From assembly GCF_015354445.1 (NCBI RefSeq), contig NZ_JADKYT010000002.1:62001-126000 (forward strand): a stretch of DNA of 64,000 bases, read 5' to 3'. The DNA comes from Methylophilus sp. QUAN (GTDB lineage Bacteria; Pseudomonadota; Gammaproteobacteria; Burkholderiales; Methylophilaceae). The translations under genes were made by a program, and so were the position numbers. Shown here one piece after another: positions 27,867 through 38,482 of the stretch; position 1 is the stretch's first letter; each line of letters opens with the position of its first letter. The notes beneath the pieces were generated by a model, which ran no database searches, was not told the origin of the DNA, and saw nothing but the letters and a program-made list of their open reading frames with translations.

Positions 27867-28934
27867 ATGCGTATCAAACAACAACATTTTCGTACCATCT
27901 GGCAACAAGCGGAGGCTGTCTGCCTGATTGATCAGACCCGCTTACCGTTTGAGTTTGTGACGGTGGAAGTGACTACCCTGGCGCAAATGTGTCATGCCAT
28001 TCGCAGTATGCAAGTGCGGGGTGCACCTTTGATTGGCGCTGCCGCTGCTTACGGCGTTGCGCTAGGCGTTCAGCAAACCGCCAGTGATGCACAGGTGCAG
28101 AATGTGGTCACGCAATTGTGTGCTACCCGGCCAACGGCAGTAAATTTGGCGTGGGCGGCGCAACGCATGCAGCAAGCCTTGCTGGCTTTACCAGAATCTG
28201 CCCGCGCGGTGGCGGCCTGGCAGCTGGCGCAAGCGATTGCCGATGAAGATGTGACACAGAACCTGGCGCTGGGTCAGCATGGTAAAGCGCTCATTGCCGC
28301 CAGGGGCTCGGTTAATCCGCAGCAGATCGTGAATGTCCTCACCCATTGCAACGCGGGCTGGCTGGCGACCGTAGATGGCGGCACTGCGCTGGCACCGATT
28401 TATGCGGCATATGATGCGGGCCTGAAGGTGCATGTCTGGGTAGATGAAACGCGGCCGCGTAACCAGGGGGCGAGTTTAACTGCCTGGGAACTGGCGCAAC
28501 ATGGCGTGCCGCATACGGTGATTGTCGATAATGCCGGCGGGCATTTGATGCAGCACGGGCAAGTGGATATGGTGATTGTGGGCGCTGATCGCGTGACACG
28601 TGGCGGGGACGTGTGTAACAAGATAGGCACTTATTTAAAAGCGCTAGCCGCGTTTGACCAAAACGTGCCTTTTTATGCGGCGGTACCTACACCAACGATA
28701 GATTGGCAGCTGGCACGTGGTGCGGATATTGAAATTGAAATGCGCGACGCAGACGAGGTGGCTTATATGCAAGGGCAGGGCGCAGACGGCCGGGTGCAAC
28801 GCATCCGCGTGATTCCGCATGAAAGCGCGGCGCTCAATCCGGCGTTTGATGTCACGCCTGCCCGGCTGGTCACGGGCATCATTACTGAACGCGGCGTGTT
28901 TACGCCAGCCCAGTTACACACGCTGGCCGTTTAA
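27867..28934 (+). CDS. mtnA: S-methyl-5-thioribose-1-phosphate isomerase
   Basis: This is 355 residues, typical of the family. Motifs: MQVRGAPLIGAAAAYG, LTHCNAGWLATVDGGTAL with the active-site Cys, the WVDETRPRNQG segment, and the catalytic Asp region VGADRVTRGGDVCNKIGTY. It converts 5-methylthioribose 1-phosphate to the ribulose form in methionine or 5-deoxyadenosine salvage. It is followed nine bases later by a class II aldolase gene, the arrangement expected for the DHAP shunt. Confidence 0.95.
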   Translation: MRIKQQHFRTIWQQAEAVCLIDQTRLPFEFVTVEVTTLAQMCHAIRSMQVRGAPLIGAAAAYGVALGVQQTASDAQVQNVVTQLCATRPTAVNLAWAAQRMQQALLALPESARAVAAWQLAQAIADEDVTQNLALGQHGKALIAARGSVNPQQIVNVLTHCNAGWLATVDGGTALAPIYAAYDAGLKVHVWVDETRPRNQGASLTAWELAQHGVPHTVIVDNAGGHLMQHGQVDMVIVGADRVTRGGDVCNKIGTYLKALAAFDQNVPFYAAVPTPTIDWQLARGADIEIEMRDADEVAYMQGQGADGRVQRIRVIPHESAALNPAFDVTPARLVTGIITERGVFTPAQLHTLAV

Positions 28935-28943
28935 AGGGAAACA

Positions 28944-29600
28944 ATGTCTATCTCAACAATGACCACCGCCACGCCCGCACAACAATTATTGCAGACCGCC
29001 CAGCAGATGGTGCACACCGGACTCAACAAGGGCACTTCTGGTAATGCCAGTATCCGGCTGGACGATGGTTTCTTGATTACCCCCTCAGGCGTGCCTGCCG
29101 AACAGCTCAGCACACAGAGTATGGTGTATATGGATTGGACGGGACAGGCGGAGGCTGGTAAAAAGCCTTCTAGCGAGTGGTATTTTCACCGTGATATTTT
29201 GCAGTCACGTCCTGAGGTAAATGCGGTGGTGCATTGTCATAGCATGTTTGCCACCACCATTGCCTGTATGGCGCGTGATGTGCCGCCGTTTCATTATATG
29301 ATTGCCACGGTGGGTGGCGACAACATCCGCTGCGCGCCTTATGCCTTGTTTGGCACGCAGGCACTATCCGATGTGGCAGTGAGTGCATTGCATGACCGCA
29401 AAGCCTGTTTGCTGGCACACCATGGCATGATCGCTTTAGGTAAAAACCTGGCGCAGGCACTGGCTATCGCGGTTGAGGTAGAGAATTTGTGCGAGCAGTA
29501 TTGGCGCTTATTGCAACTTGGGGAGCCTGCGTTGTTAACGCCTGAGCAGATGCGTGAGGTGCACGCCCAGTTTAAAGGCTATGGGCAGTGGGACAAGTAG
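28944..29600 (+). CDS. Class II aldolase (candidate 5-methylthioribulose/5-deoxyribulose 1-phosphate aldolase)
   Basis: This is 218 residues of the class II aldolase/adducin family. It has the phosphate loop NKGTSGNASIR, the catalytic Glu in KPSSEWYFH, zinc ligands in VVHCHSMFAT and CLLAHHGMIAL, as in L-fuculose-1-phosphate aldolase. In other bacteria a FucA-like aldolase beside mtnA cleaves methylthioribulose or deoxyribulose 1-phosphate to DHAP and an aldehyde (DHAP shunt). The neighbour supports that reading over the MtnB dehydratase, but the same family includes both. No kinase or phosphorylase partner gene lies in the window. Confidence 0.85.
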   Translation: MSISTMTTATPAQQLLQTAQQMVHTGLNKGTSGNASIRLDDGFLITPSGVPAEQLSTQSMVYMDWTGQAEAGKKPSSEWYFHRDILQSRPEVNAVVHCHSMFATTIACMARDVPPFHYMIATVGGDNIRCAPYALFGTQALSDVAVSALHDRKACLLAHHGMIALGKNLAQALAIAVEVENLCEQYWRLLQLGEPALLTPEQMREVHAQFKGYGQWDK

Positions 29601-29611
29601 GGCAGGTAGGC

Positions 29612-30106
29612 CTACAACTTGGGAAACAACGCCAAGGTGCTCAAACGCAATAAGTATGTTGGGTCACATATAAACACATTGTTTTCTATGGCCAGAATGG
29701 CCTCCGGTGGCGCATAGCACTTGAGCAGCACGCCACCAGACTCTACTGCATTAAGGCCTTTGGCATAAGTGATTGCAATGTCTTCAGAGGTGGTCCAGCA
29801 AAAGCCGATCTGGTCGTTGTCAAATAAAAACCAGCTTTCGCCACGGTATAAAGTAAAGCCCTCGCCGTGGTAACCAGGGAGTGCTTTTTTGAGTACTTTT
29901 AGCACTAGGGCGTCGTCTTTTATTTTGGCACGCAGGTCACCGCCGTATTGCGCCCACAGTGTTGCAAGCTGACCTTTTTGAAACACAGAGTCATCTTTGA
30001 GTCTGGCCATATAGTCGAAGGTGTCGCGCCAGAGCATGGCATCTACGGCATTGACATACACCCCCAGACAAAACTGCCTGGCGAGCGACTGCGCGGTGTA
30101 TTTCAT
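29612..30106 (-). CDS. Uncharacterised protein with possible ADP-ribosyltransferase-like fold
   Basis: This is 164 residues with no signal peptide. The C-terminal half shows a pattern reminiscent of ADP-ribosyltransferases: Arg88 in TLYRGES, a W-T-T-S strand (Trp104-Ser107) followed by the helix EDIAITYAKGL, and GGVLLKCYAPPEAILAI with a later ICDPTYLL. The expected final catalytic Glu is not clear, so activity is doubtful. The N-terminal half is helical. It starts one base after bpt ends and so belongs to the aat-bpt operon. I do not recognise the gene by name. Confidence 0.6.
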   Translation of the reverse strand: MKYTAQSLARQFCLGVYVNAVDAMLWRDTFDYMARLKDDSVFQKGQLATLWAQYGGDLRAKIKDDALVLKVLKKALPGYHGEGFTLYRGESWFLFDNDQIGFCWTTSEDIAITYAKGLNAVESGGVLLKCYAPPEAILAIENNVFICDPTYLLRLSTLALFPKL

Positions 30107-30107
30107 G

Positions 30108-30848
30108 TTATGGCTGAGGACTGGCTATCCATTCGCCATCCACTAGTTTTTCCTGTGGTTGGAACTGCTGTTTATAGGCCATTTTCTGGCTGTCGGCGAT
30201 CCAGTAGCCTAAATACAAATAGGGGAGCCCTAGCTGTTTGGCCCAGGCGATTTGCCACAGGATACTATAAGTGCCATAGCTAGCTTTATCGGCCGTGTCG
30301 TAAAAGGTGTAGACCGCAGACAAACCATCCGCCACGATGTCGATCACGCTGACCATTTTGAGCGCGCCGTAAGCATCGCGGAACTCAACCATAATGCTTT
30401 CCACATTGCTCTGACACAAAAATTGCTGGTACTGCGCGGCCTCGTCCTCAAGGTCTGCAATATGGTCTGGACCGTGGTGATGGCGCTGTTGCTGGTAAGC
30501 CTGGTAAAGCTCGAAGTGTTCAGCGTCGTAATTGGCTTCGACTATTGTCACTTGCAGGTCAGCATGTTTTTTAAAGGCGCGTTGCTGGCTACGCGTGATT
30601 TGAAAGGCATTGACTGGCAAGCGTACTGAAATGCAGGCATTGCAGTGTTCGCAGTGCGGGCGGTAGGCAAATTTACCACTCCGTCTGAACCCTTGCTGGA
30701 TCAGGCCGCTATAGACTGGCCCGTCGACCAGGTTTTGCGGGGTGGCAATCAGGCTTTGTGCCAGCTTTTTGGGCAGGTAGCCACACGGATAGGCAGTGGT
30801 GACATAAAACTGCAGCTTTTGCAGCGGAGCATCATTAGGTAACGTCAT
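30108..30848 (-). CDS. bpt: Aspartate/glutamate leucyltransferase (Bpt)
   Basis: This is 246 residues, the usual Bpt size. The N-terminal part has CGYLPKKLAQSL and the cysteine cluster YRPHCEHCNACISVRLPV; the C-terminal GNAT-like part contains VSVIDIVADGLSAVYTFYD and LPYLYLGYWIADSQKMAYK. It attaches leucine to proteins with N-terminal Asp or Glu, creating an N-degron for ClpS/ClpAP. Its start overlaps the upstream aat gene by 14 bases, joining both N-degron transferases in one operon. Confidence 0.94.
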   Translation of the reverse strand: MTLPNDAPLQKLQFYVTTAYPCGYLPKKLAQSLIATPQNLVDGPVYSGLIQQGFRRSGKFAYRPHCEHCNACISVRLPVNAFQITRSQQRAFKKHADLQVTIVEANYDAEHFELYQAYQQQRHHHGPDHIADLEDEAAQYQQFLCQSNVESIMVEFRDAYGALKMVSVIDIVADGLSAVYTFYDTADKASYGTYSILWQIAWAKQLGLPYLYLGYWIADSQKMAYKQQFQPQEKLVDGEWIASPQP

Positions 30849-31533
30849 ATTGCACCAAATCGTTCAATTGCGCGATAAACCGGTCTCGAGGGATTTCATA
30901 CGCGCCAAAGCTTGCCAGCAGCGGCGTATACATCTGACAATCAATCATACCGACTTGTTGCGCGTTTAACCATTGCACCAAGTGGGCAAATGCCACTTTA
31001 GAGGCATTGCTGACATGATGAAACATGCTTTCGCCATAAAACATGCGGCCAATTTTCACGCCGTAGCACCCACCCACCAACTGATCGTTTTGCCAGGCTT
31101 CTGCGCTGTGCGCATAGCCCAGCACATGCAATCTCTGATAAGCGGCAATCATATCGTCAGAGATCCAGGTGCCGGGTTGCCCGGGCCGTGGCGTAGCTGC
31201 GCAGGCGCTGATGACGCTATTGAAGGCAGTATTAAAGCGGATCTCGAACGGTTGTTGCTGAATGACCTTGCGTAATGAGCGGCTGATATTCAAGGCTGGC
31301 GGAAACAAGACCATGCGTGGGTCAGGGCTCCACCACAGAATCGGTTCGCCAGGGCTAAACCAGGGGAATATCCCTTGCCGGTAAGCAGCCAGTAACCTGT
31401 CTGCGGTTAAGTCGCCGCCAATGGCAATGAGTCCATTGGGCTCGGTCAATGCCTGCTGCAATGGCGGAAAAGGCGTTTTTGTGTCCAGAATGAGTACTGG
31501 CCCGCCCGGCAGCGGGTAGTAGTGTTCGTGCAT
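30835..31533 (-). CDS. aat: Leucyl/phenylalanyl-tRNA-protein transferase
   Basis: This is 232 residues. Family motifs FPPLQQALTEPNGLIAIGGDLT, LLAAYRQGIFPWFSPGEPILWWSPDPRMVLFP and HVLGYAHSAEAWQNDQLVGGCYGV are all present, ending with IDCQMYTPLLASFGAYEIPRDRF. It transfers Leu or Phe to N-terminal Lys or Arg, marking proteins for ClpS/ClpAP degradation. First gene of the aat-bpt-orf operon. Confidence 0.96.
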   Translation of the reverse strand: MHEHYYPLPGGPVLILDTKTPFPPLQQALTEPNGLIAIGGDLTADRLLAAYRQGIFPWFSPGEPILWWSPDPRMVLFPPALNISRSLRKVIQQQPFEIRFNTAFNSVISACAATPRPGQPGTWISDDMIAAYQRLHVLGYAHSAEAWQNDQLVGGCYGVKIGRMFYGESMFHHVSNASKVAFAHLVQWLNAQQVGMIDCQMYTPLLASFGAYEIPRDRFIAQLNDLVQYDVT

Positions 31534-31538
31534 AAACG

Positions 31539-34325
31539 TCAGTTAAATTGGTAGGGGTCGTGCCTGCCTGCCCATTCTATAACCTTGTTGCCCGGCATGC
31601 CACGCGAAATACCAAAGCCTTGTGCATAATCGCAGCCTAATTCCGCCAGTAGCTGTGCCTGCTCTGCTTTTTCTACGCCTTCTGCTACTACTTTACGGCC
31701 AAACTCGCGACAAAGCATGACCACGCCTCGAATCACTGCCAGGTCTTCCTGGTTGCTCAGCATATTGTGTATAAAAGACTGGTCGATTTTGATGATATCA
31801 ACCGGCAGGCGGCGTAAATAAATCAGTGACGAGTAACCCGAGCCAAAATCATCAATAGAAAAAGCCACGCCCAGCGACTGGCATTGTTGAATGACACGGT
31901 TGACGCGGGCAAAGTCACTGATGGCGGCGCTTTCGGTGATCTCGATATGCAGTTGCTGCGGATTGATATTGGGATATTTTTTAAACAGGCTGGCCAGGTG
32001 GTCACTAAACTGTTTATGCATCAGGTGTTGTGCAGCAATATTGACAGAGACCTGTGTGTGTAAGCCGTGGTCCTGCCATTCCGTGAGTTGTCGCAGGCTC
32101 TCTTCAATCACCCAGTTGCCAATATCGATAATCAGGCTGGTATGCTCGACCGCGTTGAGAAAGTCATTCGGATAAAGCAGGCCACGCAAGGGGTGTTGCC
32201 AGCGTAACAAGGCTTCAAAGCAAAACAGTTTGCCTGATTGCATGCACACCTGCGGTTGGTAAACCAGTTTGATATGACTGTTCTGGATGCCATTCAGCAG
32301 GTCGCGTAACAGCAGTTGCTGTTGTTGCGACTGTTGTGCCGAGGCCAGGTCAAACAGGTGAAACTGGTGCCCGCCATGCGTTTTGGCATGGTACATGGCA
32401 TGGTCGGCATGGCGCAGCAGGGTATCAGGCGGGTTATGGTCAATCGGGTAAAGCGTGTAGCCGATGCTGGCGGAAATCGAGAACTTGAATTTATCAATCG
32501 CAAACGGCTTTTCAATCGCCGCCAGCAGTTTTTTGAGTAAGCGCGTGTATTCGGTTTGTGTGCGGCCGCCACACAATAACATGGCAAACTCATCGCCACC
32601 CAGGCGGGCCAGCGTATCTTGCGGTTTTAGGATGCTGTTCAGACGGCTGGCCAGTTGCATGAGCAGCTTGTCACCAAACTCGTGACCATACTGGTCATTC
32701 ACAATTTTAAAGTCATCGAGGTCTATATAGCAGATGGCGACTAGTGATTGCTGGCGCTCGGCTTCCAGCAGGGCTTGCTGCAAACGGCTGGAAAACAGCA
32801 CGCGGTTGGGCAACTGCGTTAATACATCGTGATACGCCAGGTGTTCCAGCATGTTCTGCTGTTCTTTGGCACGGGTGATGTCGGAGAATAGTCCGACATA
32901 GTGCTGGAACTCGCCCGCCTGGTTCATGACTGGCGACAGTTCTAGCTCCACCAGGTAATCATGCCCCTGGTGATGGCGGTTCCACACTTCGCCTTGCCAT
33001 TCTTGAAAGGCCTGCGCGCCTTCATACAAGGTTTGAAAGAAATCCGGTTGCTCGCAGGCAATGCCCAGGGCGGTCGGGGATTGGCCAATGGCCTCTGCCT
33101 GCGTATAGCCGGTGACGACACTGAACGAGGGGTTGCATTGCACAATCAGACCATGTTCATCGGTAATAAAAATGGCGTCATGCGCATGGTCAAACACACT
33201 CGCAGAGACTTTGAGCCGGTTGGCACTGGCTTGTATCTGGCTCACCATTTCACGCAGACGGCGCCGCATTTTGACCATGTTGGCGATCAGGGTGTCCGGC
33301 GTGGCTGTAATATGGTCTTCAGCAAAATCGCCACTTTCAATGCGCATCAGCAGCAGTTTTGCCGTTTCCGGCTCACCACCCAGGGGGTTCAAAACAAAAC
33401 GCTGCAAGCCGCTGATGACCACCATTAACACCACTAGCGTCAGGATCAGTGCAATGATCATGACCGGTGACAGCGCGCCCAGCGCCGACCAGTAAGCCTC
33501 ATTGATGGGATACAGGATGTTAATCTGGAAATCCCATTCCGGCACTTCTTTGCTGACTTTTTTCCAGCGCTGCTGCTTGTCTTCCATGGCGTCTAGCGCC
33601 TGCTGCTTGCTGATACCACCGGTGAGGAAACGAATCTTGCCACGGCCATCGGTAATGGCAACGAAGCCTTTTTCTAGAAACCCCCATTGGCGGATTGCCT
33701 GGTCAATGGCGTTAAAATCCAGTTTGTAACCAACATACCAGGCGCCAATCAAACGACCCTGGTCGTCGTGCATGGGTTCGTAGCGTGACAGATAGGCCTC
33801 GCCCAGGATATCAACCACGCCGTAGAACGTTTCGTTCTTTTGCAGCTTTTCAATCACCTTGCCATAGGGGTTCAGTTCGGTGCCAAAGGCATTGCTGCCA
33901 TCGGCTTTTTTTACATTGGTGGCAATACGTAGAAACTGCTGGCCGCGTTTGACAAAAATGGTGGCAGTGCCACTGCCGATGCGGGTAACAGAGTCGACCA
34001 GGATGGTCCTGCCGGTTTGCGGGCTGTCGCCAAAGCGCAGGTTAGGCACCTGTGTCCCCAGCATATCGGTGACGCCGTGAATATTGGGCTGGCCTTCAAC
34101 CGAGGCATATTGTTTCAGCAGCGCCATGCTGGAAAGCACATGTTCACTGACCAGTGTTCTGGCGGTGACTAACAGGTTGGCGAGTTTTTGTGTTTCCTCG
34201 TTGGCCTTGGTTTCAATATTATTCAGGTGATGATTGAAAATAAAGGCAAATGAAATGAACCCGATTAACAGGCCAAAGGCTGCCAAGGGTAATAAAATCT
34301 TTTTAAATAGCGTGTAATGCTTCAT
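31539..34325 (-). CDS. Membrane cyclic-di-GMP protein: Cache, PAS, GGDEF and EAL domains
   Basis: This is about 928 residues from the chosen start MKHYTLFKK (34325); a start at 34403 adds 26 residues. Transmembrane segments near the N-terminus and about residue 285-310 flank a periplasmic Cache-like sensor domain (about 35-280, with TGRTILVDSVTRIGSGTATIFV). A HAMP-like linker, a PAS domain, an intact GGDEF motif (RLGGDEFAML) and an EAL domain with EALLRW and DDFGSGYSS follow. Both synthase and phosphodiesterase activity are possible. It is divergent from ygiQ and lies downstream of nothing co-oriented. Confidence 0.92.
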   Translation of the reverse strand: MKHYTLFKKILLPLAAFGLLIGFISFAFIFNHHLNNIETKANEETQKLANLLVTARTLVSEHVLSSMALLKQYASVEGQPNIHGVTDMLGTQVPNLRFGDSPQTGRTILVDSVTRIGSGTATIFVKRGQQFLRIATNVKKADGSNAFGTELNPYGKVIEKLQKNETFYGVVDILGEAYLSRYEPMHDDQGRLIGAWYVGYKLDFNAIDQAIRQWGFLEKGFVAITDGRGKIRFLTGGISKQQALDAMEDKQQRWKKVSKEVPEWDFQINILYPINEAYWSALGALSPVMIIALILTLVVLMVVISGLQRFVLNPLGGEPETAKLLLMRIESGDFAEDHITATPDTLIANMVKMRRRLREMVSQIQASANRLKVSASVFDHAHDAIFITDEHGLIVQCNPSFSVVTGYTQAEAIGQSPTALGIACEQPDFFQTLYEGAQAFQEWQGEVWNRHHQGHDYLVELELSPVMNQAGEFQHYVGLFSDITRAKEQQNMLEHLAYHDVLTQLPNRVLFSSRLQQALLEAERQQSLVAICYIDLDDFKIVNDQYGHEFGDKLLMQLASRLNSILKPQDTLARLGGDEFAMLLCGGRTQTEYTRLLKKLLAAIEKPFAIDKFKFSISASIGYTLYPIDHNPPDTLLRHADHAMYHAKTHGGHQFHLFDLASAQQSQQQQLLLRDLLNGIQNSHIKLVYQPQVCMQSGKLFCFEALLRWQHPLRGLLYPNDFLNAVEHTSLIIDIGNWVIEESLRQLTEWQDHGLHTQVSVNIAAQHLMHKQFSDHLASLFKKYPNINPQQLHIEITESAAISDFARVNRVIQQCQSLGVAFSIDDFGSGYSSLIYLRRLPVDIIKIDQSFIHNMLSNQEDLAVIRGVVMLCREFGRKVVAEGVEKAEQAQLLAELGCDYAQGFGISRGMPGNKVIEWAGRHDPYQFN

Positions 34326-34592
34326 TGTTAATTTAATAATTATTATGTAAAAAAATACCCCACTCTTGATCATGGTTATACAGGGCTTTAACAACTGCCG
34401 CAATCATAAATACACCTGTTAACGGCGAATGCCTGTCTTTTCGCGCTGAGCGTCTGATTCAGCACACAGTTTGTTTTGCGTGGGGGCTTTTCTTTGTGCG
34501 AGGCCGGATTCTGTCATCCGCGTGCTTGTGACGGTAAAAACACCTCATTTTTTTAAGAAAAATGATTTCAAATCAATCAATTAACGCGTAAA

Positions 34593-36818
34593 ATGCGCAA
34601 CTCTCAAGCATTGCTGGTCACCCGCGTGGAAATCTACACCTCCCTTATTGCCAAACCTGTTAACAGCTATCGTCCTTATTGGGCCAAGCGCTTTGGTACT
34701 GCGCCTATGCTGCCGATGAGCCGCGCCGAAATGGATGCGCTGGGCTGGGATAGTTGCGACATTATTCTGGTGAGTGGGGATGCTTATATCGACCACCCCA
34801 GTTTTGGCGTGGCGCTCATCGGCCGCTTGCTGGAAGCACAGGGGTTCCGCGTCGGCATTATTGCGCAGCCAGATTGGCAATCTGCCGCTGCCTTTAAAGT
34901 GTTGGGCAAACCCAACCTCTATTTTGGCGTGACTGCCGGCAATATGGATAGTATGGTCAACCGCTACACGGCAGACCGTAAAATCCGTTCTGACGATGCT
35001 TATACGCCTAATGCTGAAGCCAACAAACGCCCGGACCGGGCCGTCTTGGTGTATTCACAACGCTGTAAAGAGGCTTATTCAGATGTGCCGCTGGTCATCG
35101 GCAGTATCGAAGCCAGCCTGCGCCGCATTGCACATTACGACTACTGGTCGGATAAAGTACGCCGTTCTATCCTCATCGACTCCAAAGCTGACATTCTGTT
35201 GTATGGCAATGCGGAGCGTGCCATTGTGGAACTGTCGCATCGTATTGCGCGCGGTGAGCCTGTGCATGAGATCCAGGATATCCGCGGCACGGCATTTATC
35301 CGTAAACAGGTGCCGGATGACTTTTTAGAAGTGCCTTCAACGCGGCTAGACAGGCCTGGCGTAATCGACAAACACGAAGACCCGTATGCCATGAAAATGG
35401 GCAAGGGCGATGCCAGTTGCGCGACCGATGATAAAGGCAGCGAGGCGACTGCCGCCGCGCCGACTATCAGCCTGCCGCTACCGCTCAAAGCCAGCAAAGT
35501 GCCGCGTGACCGCCAGGTCATCCGCATGCCCTCGTATGAAGAGGTGGTGAGTGATCCGGTGATGTATGCGCACGCCTCACGCGTGCTGCATCTGGAAGCT
35601 AACCCCGGCAATGCGCGGGCACTGGTGCAAAGACATGGTAACCGCGAAGTGTGGCTGAATGCGCCGCCGATTCCGCTCACCACTAAAGAGATGGATTACG
35701 TTTACGACTTGCCCTACGCGCGCAAGCCGCATCCAGCTTATGAAGGTGCCAATATCCCGGCTTGGGAAATGATCCGTTTCTCAGTCAACATTATGCGAGG
35801 CTGTTTTGGCGGCTGTACCTTCTGCTCGATCACCGAGCATGAAGGCCGCATTATCCAGAGCCGTTCCGAAGATTCCATTCTGCGCGAGATTGAAGAAATC
35901 CGTGACAAGGTGGATGGTTTCACTGGCGTGATTTCTGACCTCGGCGGGCCAACGGCCAATATGTATCGCTTGTCTTGCAAGTCTGAAGAAATCGAGAAAA
36001 ACTGCCGCAAACTGTCTTGTGTTTATCCAGGCGTGTGCGAAAACCTCAACACCGACCATTCGGCGCTGATCCAGCTTTACCGCAAGGCGCGTAACCTGCG
36101 TGGCGTGAAAAAAATCCTGATTGGTTCAGGCCTGCGTTATGACCTCGCCGTGAAATCACCAGAATACGTTAAAGAGCTGGTGCAGCATCATGTGGGCGGA
36201 TACCTGAAAATTGCCCCTGAGCACTCAGAAGAAAACGTGCTGAGTAAAATGATGAAACCGGGCATGGGCGCCTATGATGAATTCAAGCGCATGTTTGAGA
36301 AATTCAGTGCCGAGGCAGGCAAAAAACAGTATTTGATTCCATACTTTATTGCTGCGCATCCTGGCACCACAGATGACGATATGATTAACCTGGCATTGTG
36401 GCTCAAGCGCAATGATTTCCGTCTTGACCAGGTGCAGACGTTCACGCCGACACCGATGGCGATGGCAACCGCCATGTATCACAGTGGCAAAAACCCTTTG
36501 CGCAAAGTCACGCCAGACTCTGAAAACGTGCCGGTCGCTAAAACCGGCACCATCCGCAAATTGCAAAAAGCGTTTATCCGCTACCATGACCCGCAAAACT
36601 GGCCCATGCTGCGTGAAGCGCTCAAGAAGATGGGTCGCGCCGATTTAATTGGCAACGGTAAAAAGCATTTGGTGCCCGCTTATCAGCCTGCGGTATTGCA
36701 GCAAATCGTGCAATCTGATGGCAGCCGTTTTCAGGCCAAACCCATGCCTAAAGGCTTTAACCAGACCAAGAATCCTGCTTACAAGCATAAAGCCAGAAAA
36801 CCTGGCGCAGGCCGTTAA
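34593..36818 (+). CDS. ygiQ: YgiQ-family radical SAM protein
   Basis: This is 741 residues, the usual YgiQ length. An N-terminal B12-binding-like/UPF0313 domain precedes the radical SAM core, whose iron-sulfur ligands are Cys404, Cys408 and Cys411 in [12 protein letters not shown]. The C-terminal DUF3362 region has basic residues. The family's reaction is not established. The gene ends four bases past the end of the convergent PhoD-like gene, so the 3' ends overlap. Confidence 0.94.
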   Translation: MRNSQALLVTRVEIYTSLIAKPVNSYRPYWAKRFGTAPMLPMSRAEMDALGWDSCDIILVSGDAYIDHPSFGVALIGRLLEAQGFRVGIIAQPDWQSAAAFKVLGKPNLYFGVTAGNMDSMVNRYTADRKIRSDDAYTPNAEANKRPDRAVLVYSQRCKEAYSDVPLVIGSIEASLRRIAHYDYWSDKVRRSILIDSKADILLYGNAERAIVELSHRIARGEPVHEIQDIRGTAFIRKQVPDDFLEVPSTRLDRPGVIDKHEDPYAMKMGKGDASCATDDKGSEATAAAPTISLPLPLKASKVPRDRQVIRMPSYEEVVSDPVMYAHASRVLHLEANPGNARALVQRHGNREVWLNAPPIPLTTKEMDYVYDLPYARKPHPAYEGANIPAWEMIRFSVNIMRGCFGGCTFCSITEHEGRIIQSRSEDSILREIEEIRDKVDGFTGVISDLGGPTANMYRLSCKSEEIEKNCRKLSCVYPGVCENLNTDHSALIQLYRKARNLRGVKKILIGSGLRYDLAVKSPEYVKELVQHHVGGYLKIAPEHSEENVLSKMMKPGMGAYDEFKRMFEKFSAEAGKKQYLIPYFIAAHPGTTDDDMINLALWLKRNDFRLDQVQTFTPTPMAMATAMYHSGKNPLRKVTPDSENVPVAKTGTIRKLQKAFIRYHDPQNWPMLREALKKMGRADLIGNGKKHLVPAYQPAVLQQIVQSDGSRFQAKPMPKGFNQTKNPAYKHKARKPGAGR

Positions 36819-38458
36819 TAAGGCAAACCCAGCACTTGATAACCGAGTGTTAGGCCAAGCAGCTTTTGCGCTCCGACCGCCAGGTCATTCGCATGCGGGA
36901 AATCAATGGTTTCATAATGCCAGTTGACCCACACCTTGTGGTCGCTGCCTTCATGCATGCAGGCATAGTTGCGGTGGAATAAAAAGCGATTGCCAGCCCC
37001 GTCTTTGCGTAGCGTGGCGGATAAGACGCAGCCACCACCGAGGTCAATATCCGGCTGTGTGACGCTGGAAGCCAGCCGGATCACGGATTGTTCCATGCTC
37101 AGTGGCGGCGGGTGCACAATGCCAGAGGAAATCAGTTGTACGATATTCCCCGTGCCAGATTGTTCACGATAGCTACCGCTGGCTGCCACATGCACATCGC
37201 CGGAAATGATAAAGACTTTGGTTGGCGTGTTGGCTTGCAAGGCGGCTTGAAACTGCAGCAAGCGTTGCAAAATACTGCACATTTCATCGTAATGCGTGCT
37301 GAATCGCCAGTGGTCCGCCATATCGTCATAAGCATCAAACTGGATGCTGAGACGGATATTGCGATCGCTTTCAGAAAAATGCCGGTAAAGAAAAGGTACG
37401 CCACTCAGTATCAGCAACTTCTGACCAGCTTGCCAGTCTGCCTGTAAGTCGGCCAATCCCTGAATGAAGTCTTGTTTACCACTACCCATAATGTTGTGCA
37501 AAGTGCGCTGACTGCGGTTGTCCATGACCAGCAGACCGTAATCGCGAAAACGCAGCGTCATGCCAAAATGCGTGGGTGCCGTGTTGCGTTGCTGCAAGGC
37601 GCGGTTGTTGGTCCCTCGCAATTGAAACAGCGTGAAATACTTTTTTGCACTATCAAACATGGCCTGGTAGGTCGGGCTGGTTTCCAGGCGATAGGGTTGT
37701 GAGCCCCAACCATCAATAATGTCATGGTCATCCCACATCATGACGCTGGGAATACTGGCCAGGCAGTAGCGTAAGGCCGACGATTGCGTCCAGCTTCTGA
37801 TATACGTGTCGAAGTAGAACGTATCGATACGCTGCCTGAGCGTGTCAGAGACTGGTGCGGTCAATTGATCTTTCAATGGCTTTTGTGACCAGGCATACAA
37901 GGGCTGCTTTTCATTGAAGATGGCATCTGCATAAATCTGGTCGCCGCCCATGATCAGGGCCGCATAAGGCGCATTGACGACCTCTGTATAAGGCATAGCC
38001 GCCATATGTGCGGCCTGTTGTTGTTGCATGCGTTGCCACAGATAGTCGATCGGCGCCGGATGTTGTGTGCGTACCTTATCTGATGAAAATCCATTGCATG
38101 ACGCGAATGCCAGTTGTACCTGCTGCTTGGCTGCCGGGCAGAAAAATGACCAGTCAGTGACCAGATTGTTGCGCGTTTGTGCATAACTGGCCGGTTGCGC
38201 ATCAATTAAAATCTGGTAATCACAGACCTGGTCTAGCTGTGTCACTGGAATGGCGATTTCTGCGCGCCAGAACTTGCCGCGTTCCAGGCTGCTGATCAGG
38301 GTGAATTCGCTACGCAAGCTTTGCTTGGCGATGCGATAAGCAAGGGTAGCGGCGCTGACGTCGTTTTCTGAGAGAAAGCAAACACTGTAAATGGTGGCTT
38401 TTTCGTGCTCACCTTCCAGCCCCAGCAAGGGCCCTAATACAATATTGTGTAATGACAT
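36815..38458 (-). CDS. PhoD-like metallophosphatase
   Basis: This is 547 residues. The calcineurin-like core of the PhoD group is visible: [30 protein letters not shown] with the metal-binding DDHD, and [14 protein letters not shown] near the C-terminus. No signal peptide or Tat motif is seen, unlike secreted PhoD, so it probably acts in the cytoplasm or at the inner membrane face. Substrate is unknown, likely a phosphodiester or phosphomonoester. It follows the patatin gene by 24 bases in one operon, which suggests a joint role in lipid or phospholipid turnover. Confidence 0.88.
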   Translation of the reverse strand: MSLHNIVLGPLLGLEGEHEKATIYSVCFLSENDVSAATLAYRIAKQSLRSEFTLISSLERGKFWRAEIAIPVTQLDQVCDYQILIDAQPASYAQTRNNLVTDWSFFCPAAKQQVQLAFASCNGFSSDKVRTQHPAPIDYLWQRMQQQQAAHMAAMPYTEVVNAPYAALIMGGDQIYADAIFNEKQPLYAWSQKPLKDQLTAPVSDTLRQRIDTFYFDTYIRSWTQSSALRYCLASIPSVMMWDDHDIIDGWGSQPYRLETSPTYQAMFDSAKKYFTLFQLRGTNNRALQQRNTAPTHFGMTLRFRDYGLLVMDNRSQRTLHNIMGSGKQDFIQGLADLQADWQAGQKLLILSGVPFLYRHFSESDRNIRLSIQFDAYDDMADHWRFSTHYDEMCSILQRLLQFQAALQANTPTKVFIISGDVHVAASGSYREQSGTGNIVQLISSGIVHPPPLSMEQSVIRLASSVTQPDIDLGGGCVLSATLRKDGAGNRFLFHRNYACMHEGSDHKVWVNWHYETIDFPHANDLAVGAQKLLGLTLGYQVLGLPY

Positions 38459-38482
38459 GCGTGCTCCGTATGTTGATATGGC

